DNA of 64,000 nt from Yoonia sp. GPGPB17 (GTDB taxonomy: Bacteria > Pseudomonadota > Alphaproteobacteria > Rhodobacterales > Rhodobacteraceae). The stretch lies in contig NZ_JATACI010000002.1 of assembly GCF_037892195.1 (NCBI RefSeq), positions 3,038,001-3,102,000 on the forward strand, in the 5' to 3' direction. The notes below the pieces were generated by a model that was not told where the DNA came from, searched no databases, and saw nothing but the letters and a program-made list of their open reading frames with translations. Positions 1 to 10,294 of the stretch are shown here, piece by piece (the stretch's first letter is position 1; every line of letters begins with the position of its first letter). The position numbers were made by a program, and so were the translations under genes.

Positions 1-1
1 C

Positions 2-850
2 CTAAGGCTTCTGGGTGCAGCCAGAGAGTTTTTGGAAGGTCGCGATCCCGAAAACCTCACAGCTCAGCAGCTATTTCTGATGGCAACATGGGTGCCCAAT
101 CCGACGGCTGCGAACTCACTCGAGTGGGAAGAGCACAAAGTCGCACTGATGCAGCTTGCGCTAGAACGCGACCCCGATCTTGGCACTGCACATTCGGTGA
201 TGGCCGAAAAACTTGCGCAACTGGCGAATTTTTATCCCCGTTACGACGTACCGGCTGTTCATGATGCTGTGTTGAACCACATTGATCTGGCGACACGGTT
301 AGAGCCGTTTCATCCATCCGTCATGTTCAACATCGCGCAGGCTCATTGGCACGCCGGGCGCATCCGTGACAGTCATGTTGCCATGCGCCGGGTCCTTGAT
401 CTTGATCCTGGTCATGATCTGGCCCGGTTTTTGTCGGATGTGATACCCTACACCTGTGTGGCGCCTCCGGCGTCGGTCATCGAAGGTGCTGTCAAATTTG
501 ACAACACCTTGTCACCCAATAATCCCATTCGTTGGATCACGCTGAACTGGATTGCATGGCTCAAGATCAATGGGGGTGACGATGCCGGTGCACTAGATGC
601 CAAAGAGCAGGCTTCGCTGATATTTGATACACCTTACTCGTTTGTTGGTCATGCGATGCTTTTGAACAAAATGGGTAGGCCAGAGGAGGCAGCGCAGGTC
701 ATACAGCGGCAGCAATTAAGTTGGCCCGCGATTTCTGTGGCACATTTTGCCGACATCACCATGCCGCGGCTATGCAGTGAAAGCGATGAATCAGAGCAGT
801 TACTGCGCGCCTACAATGGGCTAGTGGAGACGTTGCCCCGTTTGCCCTGA
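2..850 (+). CDS. TPR-containing protein, C-terminal part (5' end outside window)
   Basis: The reading frame is open to the left edge, so only the C-terminal ~282 residues are visible and the TTG at 32 is not a convincing start. The protein is built of helical repeats: segments such as LDLDPGHDLA and RLEPFHPSVMFNIAQAHWHA look like tetratricopeptide units, and there is no membrane segment. This layout is typical of the C-terminal half of roseobacter winged-helix (CadC-like) or adenylate-cyclase-type regulators with TPR tails, but the N-terminal domain that would decide it lies outside. Function is otherwise unknown. It is followed by a 123-bp gap and a co-directional ada gene. Confidence 0.6.
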   Translation, partial: LRLLGAAREFLEGRDPENLTAQQLFLMATWVPNPTAANSLEWEEHKVALMQLALERDPDLGTAHSVMAEKLAQLANFYPRYDVPAVHDAVLNHIDLATRLEPFHPSVMFNIAQAHWHAGRIRDSHVAMRRVLDLDPGHDLARFLSDVIPYTCVAPPASVIEGAVKFDNTLSPNNPIRWITLNWIAWLKINGGDDAGALDAKEQASLIFDTPYSFVGHAMLLNKMGRPEEAAQVIQRQQLSWPAISVAHFADITMPRLCSESDESEQLLRAYNGLVETLPRLP

Positions 851-973
851 GAGTCTGATCAACAGCAAACGCTAGTAAGAAGCATGCGACAGCACCCACG
901 ATCAGACTGATGTATTTGAAATAGACGCCCGATTTCAGGCGGTATCTTAGCCTGTGCGCGTTATGCTGGCTGA

Positions 974-2052
974 ATGTTATTTGATCTTCCAGACCACGCG
1001 ACGCTGTATCAGGCGCTTCTTGACCGCAACGCGGACTACGACGGGCAGGCCTATGTCGGCGTTGCGACGACGGGCGTCTTTTGTCGCTTGACCTGTCCGG
1101 CCCGCAAGCCCAAACCGGAAAACTGCACATTCTATGCCTCGGTCGGTGCTTGTATCGAAGCTGGGTTTCGTCCTTGTAAACGGTGCCATCCTCTGGCGCC
1201 GATCGCGTCCGCTGATCCAGCGATTGCTGCATTGCTTGCAGCCTTGGATGAACGTCCCGAATACCGCTGGACCGAAGCTGATATTGCGCGCATGGGCTTT
1301 GACCTCTCAACGATCCGCCGCAGTTTTAAGCGGCAATTCGGTATGACGTTTCTTGAATTGGCAAGGCAACGGCGGCTGCGTGAGGGATTTACGACTATCG
1401 CCGAAGGCGGCAAATTGATCGAAGCGCAGATCGACGCTGGTTTCAGCTCATCCAGCGCCTTTCGGGCGTCATTTGCTCGGCTGCTGGGGCGTGCTCCGGG
1501 CGCTTTGGATAGTGACCCAATACTGTTTGCAGATTGGGTCACAACGCCATTGGGTGACATGATCTCTGTCTGTAGTGCGTCACATCTTCATCTGCTTGAA
1601 TTTGTTGAACGCAAGGCGCTTAAGGCCGAATTGGCAAAGCTTGACCGTATGACGAAAGGCAGGATTGGTATCGGGCAAACGGACCCAAATCAGCAGATCA
1701 AAGCCGAGCTTGCTGCGTTCTTTGCTGGTACTTCGGCAGATTTTGCGACACCGATTGCCTATCATGGTTCACCTTTCACGCAGTCGGTCTGGGACGAGCT
1801 GCGTCAGATTCCAGCGGGTGTCACGCGGAGTTATTCTGACATCGCTGCCCGGATCGGCCGACCTGCGGCAACCCGTGCTGTGGCGCGTGCAAACGGCGCC
1901 AATCAGATCGCCATTGTGTTGTACCATGCCACCGGGTCATTGGTGCCGATGGGGCGCTGACGGGCTATGGTGGTGGTCTTTGGCGCAAACAAAGGCTGAT
2001 CGAGATTGAACGGCACTATAAGATCCTAGCAAAAGAAGGCTCCCCATCATGA
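974..2052 (+). CDS. ada: Ada-type bifunctional DNA methyl-repair protein / regulator, frameshifted near the active site
   Basis: The N-terminal Ada zinc domain has [13 protein letters not shown] and CKRCHPL, the Cys4 site that takes methyl groups from phosphotriesters. An AraC-like helix-turn-helix follows (about residues 85-175), then an O6-methylguanine-DNA methyltransferase domain ending in [11 protein letters not shown] and ITRSYSDIA-like motifs. The upstream frame stops at 1960, but the expected C-terminus ([17 protein letters not shown], then [10 protein letters not shown]) is intact in another frame and ends at 2052. The break lies at 1919-1926. Removing the TA at 1922-1923 restores an IVLPCHRV active-site motif. 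Length after repair (~359 aa) fits the family. As written, the alkyl-acceptor Cys would be lost; I favour a sequence error. Confidence 0.8.
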
Positions 2053-2263
2053 GCCTGACAGACGCGCTCTCGCCCGATGAAGTCGAGGCCGCTTTGCAGG
2101 GTTGATGATGTGAGAAGAGTTTGGTGTTGAGACGAGTCGTTTTGGTGAGTGCAGTATCACTAAAAATTGCGCGATGTGGTGCATTGCAGGCTTCGAAATC
2201 ACTTGACCTCGCGACAATTTGACCCAGTCTTGAGCACGTATAAATGCCTCGAAGGGACATATC

Positions 2264-3844
2264 ATGACACACCGTAATCTGCGCCATGCCGCCTTGGTGG
2301 GCGGGGCACTTAGCCTTTGCGCAATGGGGGCCTCTGCTGAAACACTGCGCTGGGCCTCGACGACTGATCCGCAAACCATGGATCCGCATGCGGTGAACTC
2401 TGCCCCTGTGCTGTCATTTCTCAATAACGTTTACGAAGGCCTGGTGCGTCGCGGGCAGGATATGTCGATCGAGCCATCGCTGGCGACATCATGGGAGCCT
2501 TTGGAAGGCGAAAATGGCTGGCGTTTCACACTGCGCGAAGGCGTGACCTTTCAGGATGGATCGGCCTTTACCGCTGAAGATGTGATGTTTTCATATCAAC
2601 GTGCGTCGAATGAGGCCGCCGACGTACGGTCATGGTTTGCGCCGGTATCCGAGGTGCGTGTCGTTGATGAATTTACAATTGATTTTGTGACCACGGCACC
2701 AAACCCGCTGTTTCCGGATTCCATCGCGAACTTTATGATCCTTGATAAGGACTGGGCGGAAAGCAACGAAGCCGCATTGCCCGCGCGCGATGCAGAGAAT
2801 TTTGCAACCATGAACGTTAATGGCACTGGTCCATTTACTGTGGCAAGCCGTGATCCGGGTGTGCGTACGACGTTAGTGCCACATGAGAACTGGTGGGATG
2901 ATGCGCAGCACAACGTGACCGAGGCGGTGTTTACACCCATCGGGAATTCGGCGACCGGTTTGGCCGCACTGTTGTCCGGTGAGATTGACTTTATCCAGCC
3001 CATTCCTTTGCAGGATGTCGAACAAGTTGAGGGCCGGGATGGGTTCAAGGTGCTGGAAGGCGAAGAAACCCGCGTAATCATGTTTGGCTTTGGCCATGAA
3101 CACGATGCACTGCTTTATTCGTCTGATGTGACTGATGCAAACCCCTTCACTGATCCGCGTGTGCGTCTGGCTGCGGCCCATGCAATTGATATCGCATCAA
3201 TCGACCGGGTGTTGTTCCGGGGCAAGATCGAACCGGCCAGCCAATTGGTGCCTGCTGGTATCTCTGGGTTCTCCGAGGCCAATCAGGATCGTCCCGAATT
3301 CGATCCCGAGCGCGCACGCACACTATTGGCCGAGGCAGGATACCCCGATGGGTTCTCTTTTGGTCTGAAGTGCCCGAACGACCGCTACATCAATGATGAG
3401 GCCCTTTGCCGTGCAGCGGCCTCTATGTTTGCAGCCGTTGGCCTTAACGCAGAACTGTCTACCGGCCCGGTTCGCGACTACTGGCCACAGTTGCGCGAAG
3501 ATGACTTTGATATGTACCTTCTGGGTTGGTCGCCCGGCACGTTCGACATGGAGCATCCAATCCGCTTCCTGATGCATTCACAAGATGATGAAAAGAAGCT
3601 GGGGTCTTGGAACTTCGGTAACTATTCCAACGCTCGCGTTGATGAATTGTTGCCACAAATTCAGCAAGAGATTGACCCGGTCGCGCGCCAGTCCATGATT
3701 GATGAGGTTATCGCAATCACCCAGGAAGAGGTCGCCTATATTCCGCTTTACACGCAGCCGCTGATCTGGGCGGCAAAGGAGAATATTGACCTGACACAAC
3801 GGGCCGATAACTTCTTTATGCTGCGCTGGGTGACTGTGAACTGA
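2264..3844 (+). CDS. Oligopeptide/dipeptide ABC transporter substrate-binding protein (SBP family 5)
   Basis: A 526-aa periplasmic binding protein. A signal peptide covers about residues 1-25 (hydrophobic stretch ending GASAE). It is followed by the family-5 pattern LRWASTTDPQTMDPHAVNS and the conserved YEGLVRRG and REGVTFQDG segments. It captures peptides or related solutes and delivers them to the permeases encoded immediately downstream at 3870 and 4841. It closely resembles the binding protein at 17648 (both carry a CPNDRYxNDE segment), so the two importers look like paralogous systems. The ATG is preceded by a GAAGGGA ribosome-binding sequence. The substrate cannot be read from sequence; the neighbouring amino-sugar genes suggest cell-wall peptides (inference). 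Confidence 0.88.
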   Translation: MTHRNLRHAALVGGALSLCAMGASAETLRWASTTDPQTMDPHAVNSAPVLSFLNNVYEGLVRRGQDMSIEPSLATSWEPLEGENGWRFTLREGVTFQDGSAFTAEDVMFSYQRASNEAADVRSWFAPVSEVRVVDEFTIDFVTTAPNPLFPDSIANFMILDKDWAESNEAALPARDAENFATMNVNGTGPFTVASRDPGVRTTLVPHENWWDDAQHNVTEAVFTPIGNSATGLAALLSGEIDFIQPIPLQDVEQVEGRDGFKVLEGEETRVIMFGFGHEHDALLYSSDVTDANPFTDPRVRLAAAHAIDIASIDRVLFRGKIEPASQLVPAGISGFSEANQDRPEFDPERARTLLAEAGYPDGFSFGLKCPNDRYINDEALCRAAASMFAAVGLNAELSTGPVRDYWPQLREDDFDMYLLGWSPGTFDMEHPIRFLMHSQDDEKKLGSWNFGNYSNARVDELLPQIQQEIDPVARQSMIDEVIAITQEEVAYIPLYTQPLIWAAKENIDLTQRADNFFMLRWVTVN

Positions 3845-3869
3845 TCACCTGTAGATAAGCAAAAAGGCG

Positions 3870-4844
3870 ATGGTCTATTTCATTCTTAAACGGCTCGTGC
3901 AGTCCGTCTTTGTGATGCTGGCCGTCGCCTTTTTGGCGTTTTCGCTATTCCGGTTTGTGGGTGATCCGATCACCCAAATGACAGGCGTTGAAACCTCGGT
4001 CGCAGATCAGGAACGGTTGCGCGATGAACTGGGGTTGAACGATCCTTTCATCCTGCAGTTCAGTCGCTTTACGGCAGACATGCTGCAAGGTGACTTCGGG
4101 TTCTCTTATCGCACCCGCCAACCGGTCGCGGAAATGATAGCGGACCGCATTCCAGCCACGCTTGAGCTGGGAATCGTGGCGCTTTTGATCTCGCTTTTTG
4201 TGGGTATTCCTGCGGGTGTTTACACGGCGTTGCGACCGCGCGGGATCACGACCCAAGCCATTCTGATGACAACGCTTGTTGGCGTTTCTATCCCCACCTT
4301 CGTCATCGGTATCATGCTGATATTCATCTTCGGGGTACAGTTGGGTTGGCTGCCCACCTTCGGGCGCGGTGGTACCGTGCAAATCGGCGGTTGGGAGAGT
4401 TCACTTTTCACGGTTGAAGGCTGGCGCGCACTTTTGTTGCCTGCCATCACGCTGGGTGTCTATCAGTTGACACTGACCATGCGTCTTGTCCGGGCCGAGA
4501 TGATGGAGGTCATGCGCACCGACTATATCCGCTTCGCCATGGCGCGGGGCGTGCCGATGCAAAAGCTGCACTACAAACACGCCCTGGCCAATACGATGGT
4601 GCCTGTGATCACGATCATCGGCCTGCAGTTTGGCGGCGTGATTGCCTTTTCCATCGTCACCGAGAGCGTCTTTCAATGGCCGGGCATGGGCCTGCTGTTT
4701 CTGGAATCCATCCGCTTTGTCGATATCCCGGTGATGGGTGTCTACCTCGTGGTGATCGCGTTCTTCTTTGTGCTGGTGAACCTGATTGTCGACCTGCTCT
4801 ACGTTGCCATTGATCCGCGCCTGCGGGTGAGGGACGTGCAATGA
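3870..4844 (+). CDS. Oligopeptide ABC transporter permease, DppB/OppB type
   Basis: A 324-aa inner-membrane permease. The N-terminal helix runs ILKRLVQSVFVMLAVAFLAF; about five further hydrophobic segments follow, with the family motif GDFGFSYRTRQPV near residue 75. The cytoplasmic EAA-like loop that docks on the ATPase sits around RGVPMQKLHYKHALANT. The protein ends with the typical DPRLRVRDVQ tail. It lies 25 bp after the binding protein and overlaps the next permease by 4 nt (ATGA), so it is translationally coupled in one operon. It forms the channel with the DppC-type partner. Confidence 0.9.
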   Translation: MVYFILKRLVQSVFVMLAVAFLAFSLFRFVGDPITQMTGVETSVADQERLRDELGLNDPFILQFSRFTADMLQGDFGFSYRTRQPVAEMIADRIPATLELGIVALLISLFVGIPAGVYTALRPRGITTQAILMTTLVGVSIPTFVIGIMLIFIFGVQLGWLPTFGRGGTVQIGGWESSLFTVEGWRALLLPAITLGVYQLTLTMRLVRAEMMEVMRTDYIRFAMARGVPMQKLHYKHALANTMVPVITIIGLQFGGVIAFSIVTESVFQWPGMGLLFLESIRFVDIPVMGVYLVVIAFFFVLVNLIVDLLYVAIDPRLRVRDVQ

Positions 4845-5746
4845 TTGCTTTCATCAAACGATACGAGGGCCTGTGGCTGTTCTTGCATTCCCCGGCTGCG
4901 ATTATTGCTGCAATTGTCGCAACTTTGATCATTCTGGGGGCGATTTTTGCGCCATGGCTGGCGCTGGTAAACCCTTACGACCTGTCCTCTTTCAGCTTAT
5001 TTGACGGGTTGTTGCCCCCAGTTTGGGAAGAGGGCGCGAACCCGAAATACCTGCTGGGCACCGATGATCAGGGCAGGGACATGATTTCGTCGATCCTTTA
5101 TGGTGCGCGGTTGTCGTTGGTTATCGGGCTTTCAGCACTGACCATCGCAGCGGTTCTCGGTGTGGGGCTAGGGCTTGCAGCGGGGTATTATGGTGGACGG
5201 TTTGACGCCATCGTCATGCGGATTGCGGATGTGCAACTGGCGCTGCCAGCTATTCTGACCGCGCTTTTGATCGACGGCATTGCGAGGGGTATCTTGCCAG
5301 CAGCCGTGCAACAAGATTTGCGGGTCGCGGTTTTGACGCTTGCCATCGCCCTGTCACTTTGGGTGAATTTCGCACGGACGGCGCGTGCGTCGACCTTTGT
5401 GCAGATGAATAAGGAATACGTGCAGGCGGCCATCATGATGGGGCAGCGCCCGTCGCGGGTGATGTTTGTACATATCCTGCCCAACATTCTGGGGCCACTT
5501 TTGGTGATCATGACGGTCGATCTGGCGTCCGCAATTTTGCTAGAGGCGACGCTGTCTTTCCTTGGCATCGGTCTGCTTACTGATAGTCCCAGCTTGGGCA
5601 CGCTGATACGCATTGGCATGCAGTTCCTGCTGTCGGGCGAATGGTGGATTTTGTGGATACCAACGTTGTTTTTGATCGCGCTCGTGGTGTCGATCAACAT
5701 CCTTGGCGATTTCCTGCGCGATGTCTTTAACCCGAGGCTGCGATAG
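4841..5746 (+). CDS. Oligopeptide ABC transporter permease, DppC/OppC type
   Basis: A 301-aa permease with an N-terminal transmembrane helix (SPAAIIAAIVATLIILGAIF), a periplasmic loop holding the family motif LLGTDDQGRDMISSILYGAR, and four or five further helices. An EAA-like loop is at MMGQRPSRVMFVHILPN. It pairs with the upstream DppB-type protein. Its start overlaps the previous gene by 4 nt and the ATPase gene starts directly after its stop, so the operon is continuous. Length and C-terminal NPRLR are typical of the family. Confidence 0.9.
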   Translation: MIAFIKRYEGLWLFLHSPAAIIAAIVATLIILGAIFAPWLALVNPYDLSSFSLFDGLLPPVWEEGANPKYLLGTDDQGRDMISSILYGARLSLVIGLSALTIAAVLGVGLGLAAGYYGGRFDAIVMRIADVQLALPAILTALLIDGIARGILPAAVQQDLRVAVLTLAIALSLWVNFARTARASTFVQMNKEYVQAAIMMGQRPSRVMFVHILPNILGPLLVIMTVDLASAILLEATLSFLGIGLLTDSPSLGTLIRIGMQFLLSGEWWILWIPTLFLIALVVSINILGDFLRDVFNPRLR

Positions 5747-7429
5747 ATGCTGACGATCACAGACCTTGCCGTCAAGTTCCCATCGCGCTTTGGCGATTTC
5801 ACGGCGATTGCCGATGTGGATATGATCATCAAACCGGGCGAGATACATGGGCTGGTCGGCGAAAGTGGTGCGGGGAAATCGACGGTTGGTGCTGCCGTGA
5901 TCGGGCTGTTGCAGTCGCCGGGCTACATCGCAAACGGTACGCTCACCTTGGGCGATACCGATCTGCGCAAACTGACGCCAGAGCAGGCACATGCGGTGCG
6001 CGGTGACCGCATTTCGATGATCTTTCAAGACCCTCAGACCAGCTTGAACCCTTTGATGACGATCGAAGATCAACTGATCGAAACCATTCAGGCGCATGCT
6101 GATGTTAGCACCTCTGTCGCGCGCCAACGCGCTGTTGATCTGCTCGAAGAGATCGGGATCAAGAACGCCACTGAACGTATCAAGGCCTATCCACACCAGT
6201 TTTCCGGCGGTATGCGTCAGCGTGTTGTCATTGCTTTGGCGATATGTACTGACCCTGAGCTGATCATTGCAGACGAGCCGACGACCGCCCTAGATGTCGC
6301 TGTGCAGTCGCAAGTGCTCAAACTGATCCAACGCCTGGCTCAGGACCGTAAAATTGCCTTCATGCTGATCACCCATGATATCGGCGTCATCGCGCAGGTT
6401 GCGGATCGGGTGACAGTGATGCGCAAGGGACGGGTGATGGAAACGGGTGACACCGCGCAGGTACTGGGCGCCCCACGGCACCCTTACACCCGTGCGTTGA
6501 TGGATGCGGTTCCGCCTTTGGACCACCGGATTGATCGCTTTCGCGTACCGCAAGAAGAAGGTGCCGATCTTGAACAATCATTGGGTCAAAAAGCAGAGGA
6601 TTGGTTGCTTGCAGGCGTGCAAAGTGCCCCCACTGGCCTGACATTGCAGAACCTCAGCGTCCGGTTTGCCGGGCCGCGCACATCGCTTTTGCGCAAGCCT
6701 GCCCCTTATGTCGCCCTTGACGATGTCTCGCTTGAGGTGCGACCAGGGTCGATCATGGGGTTGGTGGGTGAAAGCGGGTCCGGCAAGTCAACACTCGCCA
6801 AGGCAATCACAGGGTTGGTGAAGCCCAGCAAAGGCACCATGATGCTGGGCGGCGACATGCTGCCAGGTGGTAAAGCACGCGACCGGCATCATCCGTCACG
6901 GCAATTGGTACAGATGGTTTTTCAGGACCCGTACTCCAGCTTGAATTCCCGGCACCGTATTGGCGCAATCCTGATGGAACCGCTTTGGTTTTATGGCTTT
7001 GTGAAGGAGGCAGAGGAACGCGCAAAACTGGCCGCATCAATGCTTGCGCTTGTAGGCATGCAGCCGGACGCTATCGACAAATACCCGCATCAGTTTTCGG
7101 GTGGACAACGCCAGCGCATTGCGGTGGCACGCGCGCTGCTGGCGCGACCCCGGTTCCTAATCTGTGATGAGCCGACATCGGCGCTAGATGTATCAATTCA
7201 GGCTGAAATCCTGAACCTGTTGAAAGACCTGCAAGCTAAGTTCGGACTGACTATTCTGTTCATCAGCCACAACCTTGCGGTGGTCAGACAGATGGCTGAT
7301 GACACCGCCGTCTTGCGCAATGGCAAGATAGAAGAGGTTGGCAAAACAGAGCAGGTGTATGAGCAACCGCAGGCGGATTACACAAAATCACTATTGGCGC
7401 TTACACCGGTGATGCAGCGGGCGTCATAA
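5747..7429 (+). CDS. Fused dual ATPase of the oligopeptide ABC importer (DppD-DppF in one chain)
   Basis: A 560-aa protein with two complete ABC nucleotide-binding domains. The first has Walker [10 protein letters not shown] (about residue 40), signature FSGGMRQRV and Walker [13 protein letters not shown]. The second has GESGSGKST (about residue 343), signature FSGGQRQRI and Walker [12 protein letters not shown]. It hydrolyses ATP to drive import through the two permeases just upstream. The C-terminal oligopeptide-HPY Cys cluster found in many separate OppD/OppF proteins is absent. By contrast, the second importer in this window uses two separate ATPase genes. Its end overlaps the convergent gene on the minus strand by 6 nt. 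Confidence 0.92.
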   Translation: MLTITDLAVKFPSRFGDFTAIADVDMIIKPGEIHGLVGESGAGKSTVGAAVIGLLQSPGYIANGTLTLGDTDLRKLTPEQAHAVRGDRISMIFQDPQTSLNPLMTIEDQLIETIQAHADVSTSVARQRAVDLLEEIGIKNATERIKAYPHQFSGGMRQRVVIALAICTDPELIIADEPTTALDVAVQSQVLKLIQRLAQDRKIAFMLITHDIGVIAQVADRVTVMRKGRVMETGDTAQVLGAPRHPYTRALMDAVPPLDHRIDRFRVPQEEGADLEQSLGQKAEDWLLAGVQSAPTGLTLQNLSVRFAGPRTSLLRKPAPYVALDDVSLEVRPGSIMGLVGESGSGKSTLAKAITGLVKPSKGTMMLGGDMLPGGKARDRHHPSRQLVQMVFQDPYSSLNSRHRIGAILMEPLWFYGFVKEAEERAKLAASMLALVGMQPDAIDKYPHQFSGGQRQRIAVARALLARPRFLICDEPTSALDVSIQAEILNLLKDLQAKFGLTILFISHNLAVVRQMADDTAVLRNGKIEEVGKTEQVYEQPQADYTKSLLALTPVMQRAS

Positions 7430-8425
7430 AGGCACGCGCTGGTCGTCTGCATCAAATCCGAATGCTGCATTGCGATCAAAGTCGAGTTCGACCACCTCCC
7501 CGACGTTGGTGCTATCCTGACCAAACAGGCGGACCGTGATCGCTTCTTCCTCAGTGGTAGAGACAAGCAGGTTGGTGTCGCCACCCAGACGCTCTACATG
7601 GGTGACGGTGCCCTTGATGCGGCCGCCCGCCTGCAGTCGCAAATGCTCTGGACGGATGCCAAGTGTCCCACCCTGTGGCATATCGACCGGCGCTTTCTGC
7701 AGGAAATTCATTGCCGGTGAACCCAGAAAGCCAGCGACGAACTTGTTGGCCGGGTTATTGTACAGCTCCATCGGGCTGCCAACCTGTTCGACGCGCCCAT
7801 CGCGCAGGACGACGATTTTGTCTGCCAGGGTCATGGCCTCTGTCTGATCATGCGTAACATAGATCATCGAGGCACTCAGCGTGCGGTGCAGTTCAGCGAT
7901 TTCGATGCGGGTGTTCATCCGCAAGGCGGCGTCAAGGTTTGAGAGTGGTTCGTCAAAGAGGAACAGCTTGGGTTCACGCACAATAGCGCGCCCGATGGCC
8001 ACCCGTTGGCGCTGCCCACCTGACAGATCGGACGGGCGACGGTCAACATAGGCATCCAGATCAAGCATCTGTACGGCTTTGCCCACCCGCTCATCAATCA
8101 CTGACTTGGGCTGCTTTTCCTGCTTGAGGCCAAGGGCCATGTTGTCCCGGACGCTCAGATGCGGGTAAAGAGCATAGGATTGGAACACCATAGCAATGCC
8201 GCGTTTGGCGGGTGGCGTGTTGTTGACGACGTTGCCACCAATGTCGACGGTGCCGCTGGTCGCATCCTCTAGCCCGGCGATCACTCGCAATAGGGTGGAT
8301 TTGCCACAGCCCGATGGGCCGACGAAGACAACAAATTCACCATCCTCCACCGTTAGGTTGATGTCTGTCAGAACTTCTACATTCCCAAATGATTTGCACA
8401 CATTGGTCAGGGTCAAAGCAGTCAT
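7424..8425 (-). CDS. CUT1-family sugar ABC transporter ATPase (UgpC/MalK type)
   Basis: About 333 aa starting at ATG 8425 with AGGAG upstream; a longer in-frame start at 8485 is rejected because it would run into the preceding gene. Motifs are Walker [13 protein letters not shown], signature [14 protein letters not shown] and Walker [13 protein letters not shown], followed by a C-terminal TOBE/OB regulatory region (GIRPEHLRL). It is the ATPase for the permeases at 9444 and 10295 and is the last gene of the minus-strand operon that begins with murQ. The start overlaps the oxidoreductase stop by 4 nt. MalK-type ATPases commonly energise uptake of di- or monosaccharides; here an amino sugar is likely (inference). 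Confidence 0.9.
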   Translation of the reverse strand: MTALTLTNVCKSFGNVEVLTDINLTVEDGEFVVFVGPSGCGKSTLLRVIAGLEDATSGTVDIGGNVVNNTPPAKRGIAMVFQSYALYPHLSVRDNMALGLKQEKQPKSVIDERVGKAVQMLDLDAYVDRRPSDLSGGQRQRVAIGRAIVREPKLFLFDEPLSNLDAALRMNTRIEIAELHRTLSASMIYVTHDQTEAMTLADKIVVLRDGRVEQVGSPMELYNNPANKFVAGFLGSPAMNFLQKAPVDMPQGGTLGIRPEHLRLQAGGRIKGTVTHVERLGGDTNLLVSTTEEEAITVRLFGQDSTNVGEVVELDFDRNAAFGFDADDQRVPL

Positions 8426-9447
8426 TGGGGATCTCCTAGGGCGATGGGGTGGCCGGACCTGATGCTTTCGTCGGCAGCCAGACATATAGCGAGCGATTGA
8501 ACGGCGTCTTCCATGTGTCGGGTCAGGTCGATATCAGTTTTGATCGCGTCGATCATGTAGCGGGCCTCTGCGTCGCAAAGCGCCTGGTGCCCGGGTTCTT
8601 CCTTCATTTCGATCAGGTGATCGCCTGATGGACGGTGAACAAGGATACCGCCGACCTTGGTGTGGCCATCAACATCATCGGAAGCACCCTTGTTGCCATC
8701 AGTTATCGAGACTGCCCCATTGGGGGACACCACGTCTTTCACGAAAAACGCTGTCTCTGACATCATCGGGCCCCAGCCTGCTTCGTACCAGCCGACAGAA
8801 CCGTCTTCGAACCAGACCTGAAGCTGGCCATAGTTGTACATGTCAGGCGCAACGTCGTCTGACAGACGCAGGCCCATGCCGCTGACCCGGATGGGTTTGG
8901 CGTCTGTGATCTGGCACATGACGTCGACATAGTGCACGCCGCAATCAACAATCGGGGACGTTGTTTCCATCAAGGCCAGATGCGTCTTCCATGTGTCACC
9001 ATCTGACTGCTGGTTCAGGTTCATACGGAACACATATGGCCCGCCAAGACCCCGCGCCTCGGAAATCAGGCGCTGCCAGCTTGGGTGATGGCGCAGGATA
9101 TAGCCAATCACCAGTTTGCGCCCCAAACGTTGGGCCGCTGCGACGACGGCGCGCGCATCCGCGACTGTCGTTGCCAGCGGTTTTTCAACGAATACATCCG
9201 CCCCGGCTTCCATCGCGGCAATTGCATATTCGGCATGGCTGTCGGAATAGGTTGCGATGCAGACCAGATCGGGTTTGCAGGCAAGCCCTTCGGCGAATGT
9301 GTTCAGGCGTGGATATCCATGCAACGCCGCAGGCAGATCAATGTCCGAGCGGTTTACCAGCCCGACGACCTCGGCCCGGGGATGGGCGTGATAGGCCATC
9401 GCATGACTGCGCCCCATGTTGCCAAGGCCCGTAACAACAACCCTCAT
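8422..9447 (-). CDS. Gfo/Idh/MocA family NAD(P)-dependent oxidoreductase
   Basis: A 341-aa protein with an N-terminal Rossmann fold ([20 protein letters not shown]) and the family signature [13 protein letters not shown] near residue 95. The C-terminal alpha/beta domain contains DCGVHYVDV, whose Asp/His are in the usual catalytic position. Such enzymes oxidise or isomerise sugars and inositols using a nicotinamide cofactor. It sits inside the amino-sugar transporter operon, overlapping its neighbours by 4 nt on both sides, so it probably acts on the imported sugar. The exact substrate is not readable. Confidence 0.82.
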   Translation of the reverse strand: MRVVVTGLGNMGRSHAMAYHAHPRAEVVGLVNRSDIDLPAALHGYPRLNTFAEGLACKPDLVCIATYSDSHAEYAIAAMEAGADVFVEKPLATTVADARAVVAAAQRLGRKLVIGYILRHHPSWQRLISEARGLGGPYVFRMNLNQQSDGDTWKTHLALMETTSPIVDCGVHYVDVMCQITDAKPIRVSGMGLRLSDDVAPDMYNYGQLQVWFEDGSVGWYEAGWGPMMSETAFFVKDVVSPNGAVSITDGNKGASDDVDGHTKVGGILVHRPSGDHLIEMKEEPGHQALCDAEARYMIDAIKTDIDLTRHMEDAVQSLAICLAADESIRSGHPIALGDPQ

Positions 9448-10283
9448 TTAACAGCACCGGACGTGATACCGCGGATCAACTGACGCGAGAAGATGACATA
9501 AAGCGCCATGACCGGAAGGATCGCGAGCGACAGCGCCGAAAGAACCGCATTCCAGTCAGTGACGAACTGCCCAATAAAGACCTGACTGCCCAATGTTAGC
9601 GTCTTTACTTCTTCTGCGGGCGCAAGGATCAGCGGGAACCACAGATCGTTCCAGATCGGGATCATATTGAATACAGCGACTGTTGCCATGGCTGGACGGA
9701 CCAGCGGCAAGACAAGGCTAAAGAAGATGCGATACTCGGACAGCCCATCAATGCGTCCTGCATTCTTAAGGTCATCGCTGACCTGACGCATGAATTCGGA
9801 CAGGATGAACACCGCCAAAGGCAGACCTTGTGCCGTATAGACCAGGATCAAGGCCCAAAGTGTGTTCACAAGGCCGGTTTGGACCATCATTTCCAGAATG
9901 GCGACTGTACCAATCCGAATAGGGATCATGATGCCCAGCGCAAGGTAAAGCCCCATCAGCGTGTTGCCCTTGAACCGATATTCAGCCAGCGCAAAGGCAG
10001 CCATCGCGCCAAAGAGCAGAATGAAGAACAACGATCCCACGGTGACAATCATGGAGTTCTGGAAATAGAGGAAGAAGTCACCTTGCTTCAGCACCGTTTC
10101 ATAGCCGATCAACGAAAAGCTCTCGGTGTTTGGCAGGGCCAAGGGTTCGCGAAAGATTGACCTGCGGTCCTTGAAGCTGTTGATCACGATCACAAAGACC
10201 GGGAACAGCGCGATGAGCGTGTAGAGGATCAACGCACCATGGGCGGCGAATGTGTTGAGGCGGTTTTGACGTGCGACGTTCAT
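9444..10283 (-). CDS. CUT1 sugar ABC transporter permease (MalG type)
   Basis: A 279-aa membrane protein with an N-terminal helix (ALILYTLIALFPVFVIVINS) and five more hydrophobic segments. The ATPase-docking EAA motif reads DGLSEYRIFFSLVLPLVRP. The pattern NSFKDRRSIF after helix 1 is typical of MalG-like subunits. It is the second permease of the sugar importer and lies 11 bp after the MalF-type gene. Its stop overlaps the start of the oxidoreductase gene by 4 nt. Confidence 0.9.
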   Translation of the reverse strand: MNVARQNRLNTFAAHGALILYTLIALFPVFVIVINSFKDRRSIFREPLALPNTESFSLIGYETVLKQGDFFLYFQNSMIVTVGSLFFILLFGAMAAFALAEYRFKGNTLMGLYLALGIMIPIRIGTVAILEMMVQTGLVNTLWALILVYTAQGLPLAVFILSEFMRQVSDDLKNAGRIDGLSEYRIFFSLVLPLVRPAMATVAVFNMIPIWNDLWFPLILAPAEEVKTLTLGSQVFIGQFVTDWNAVLSALSLAILPVMALYVIFSRQLIRGITSGAVK

Positions 10284-10294
10284 ATCACCCTCCG

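Noticed and set aside
2049-2105. 18-codon frame overlapping the ada stop
   Set aside because: Starts with a plausible ATGA overlap but ends at once with no recognisable domain; possibly a broken downstream gene, not supportable.
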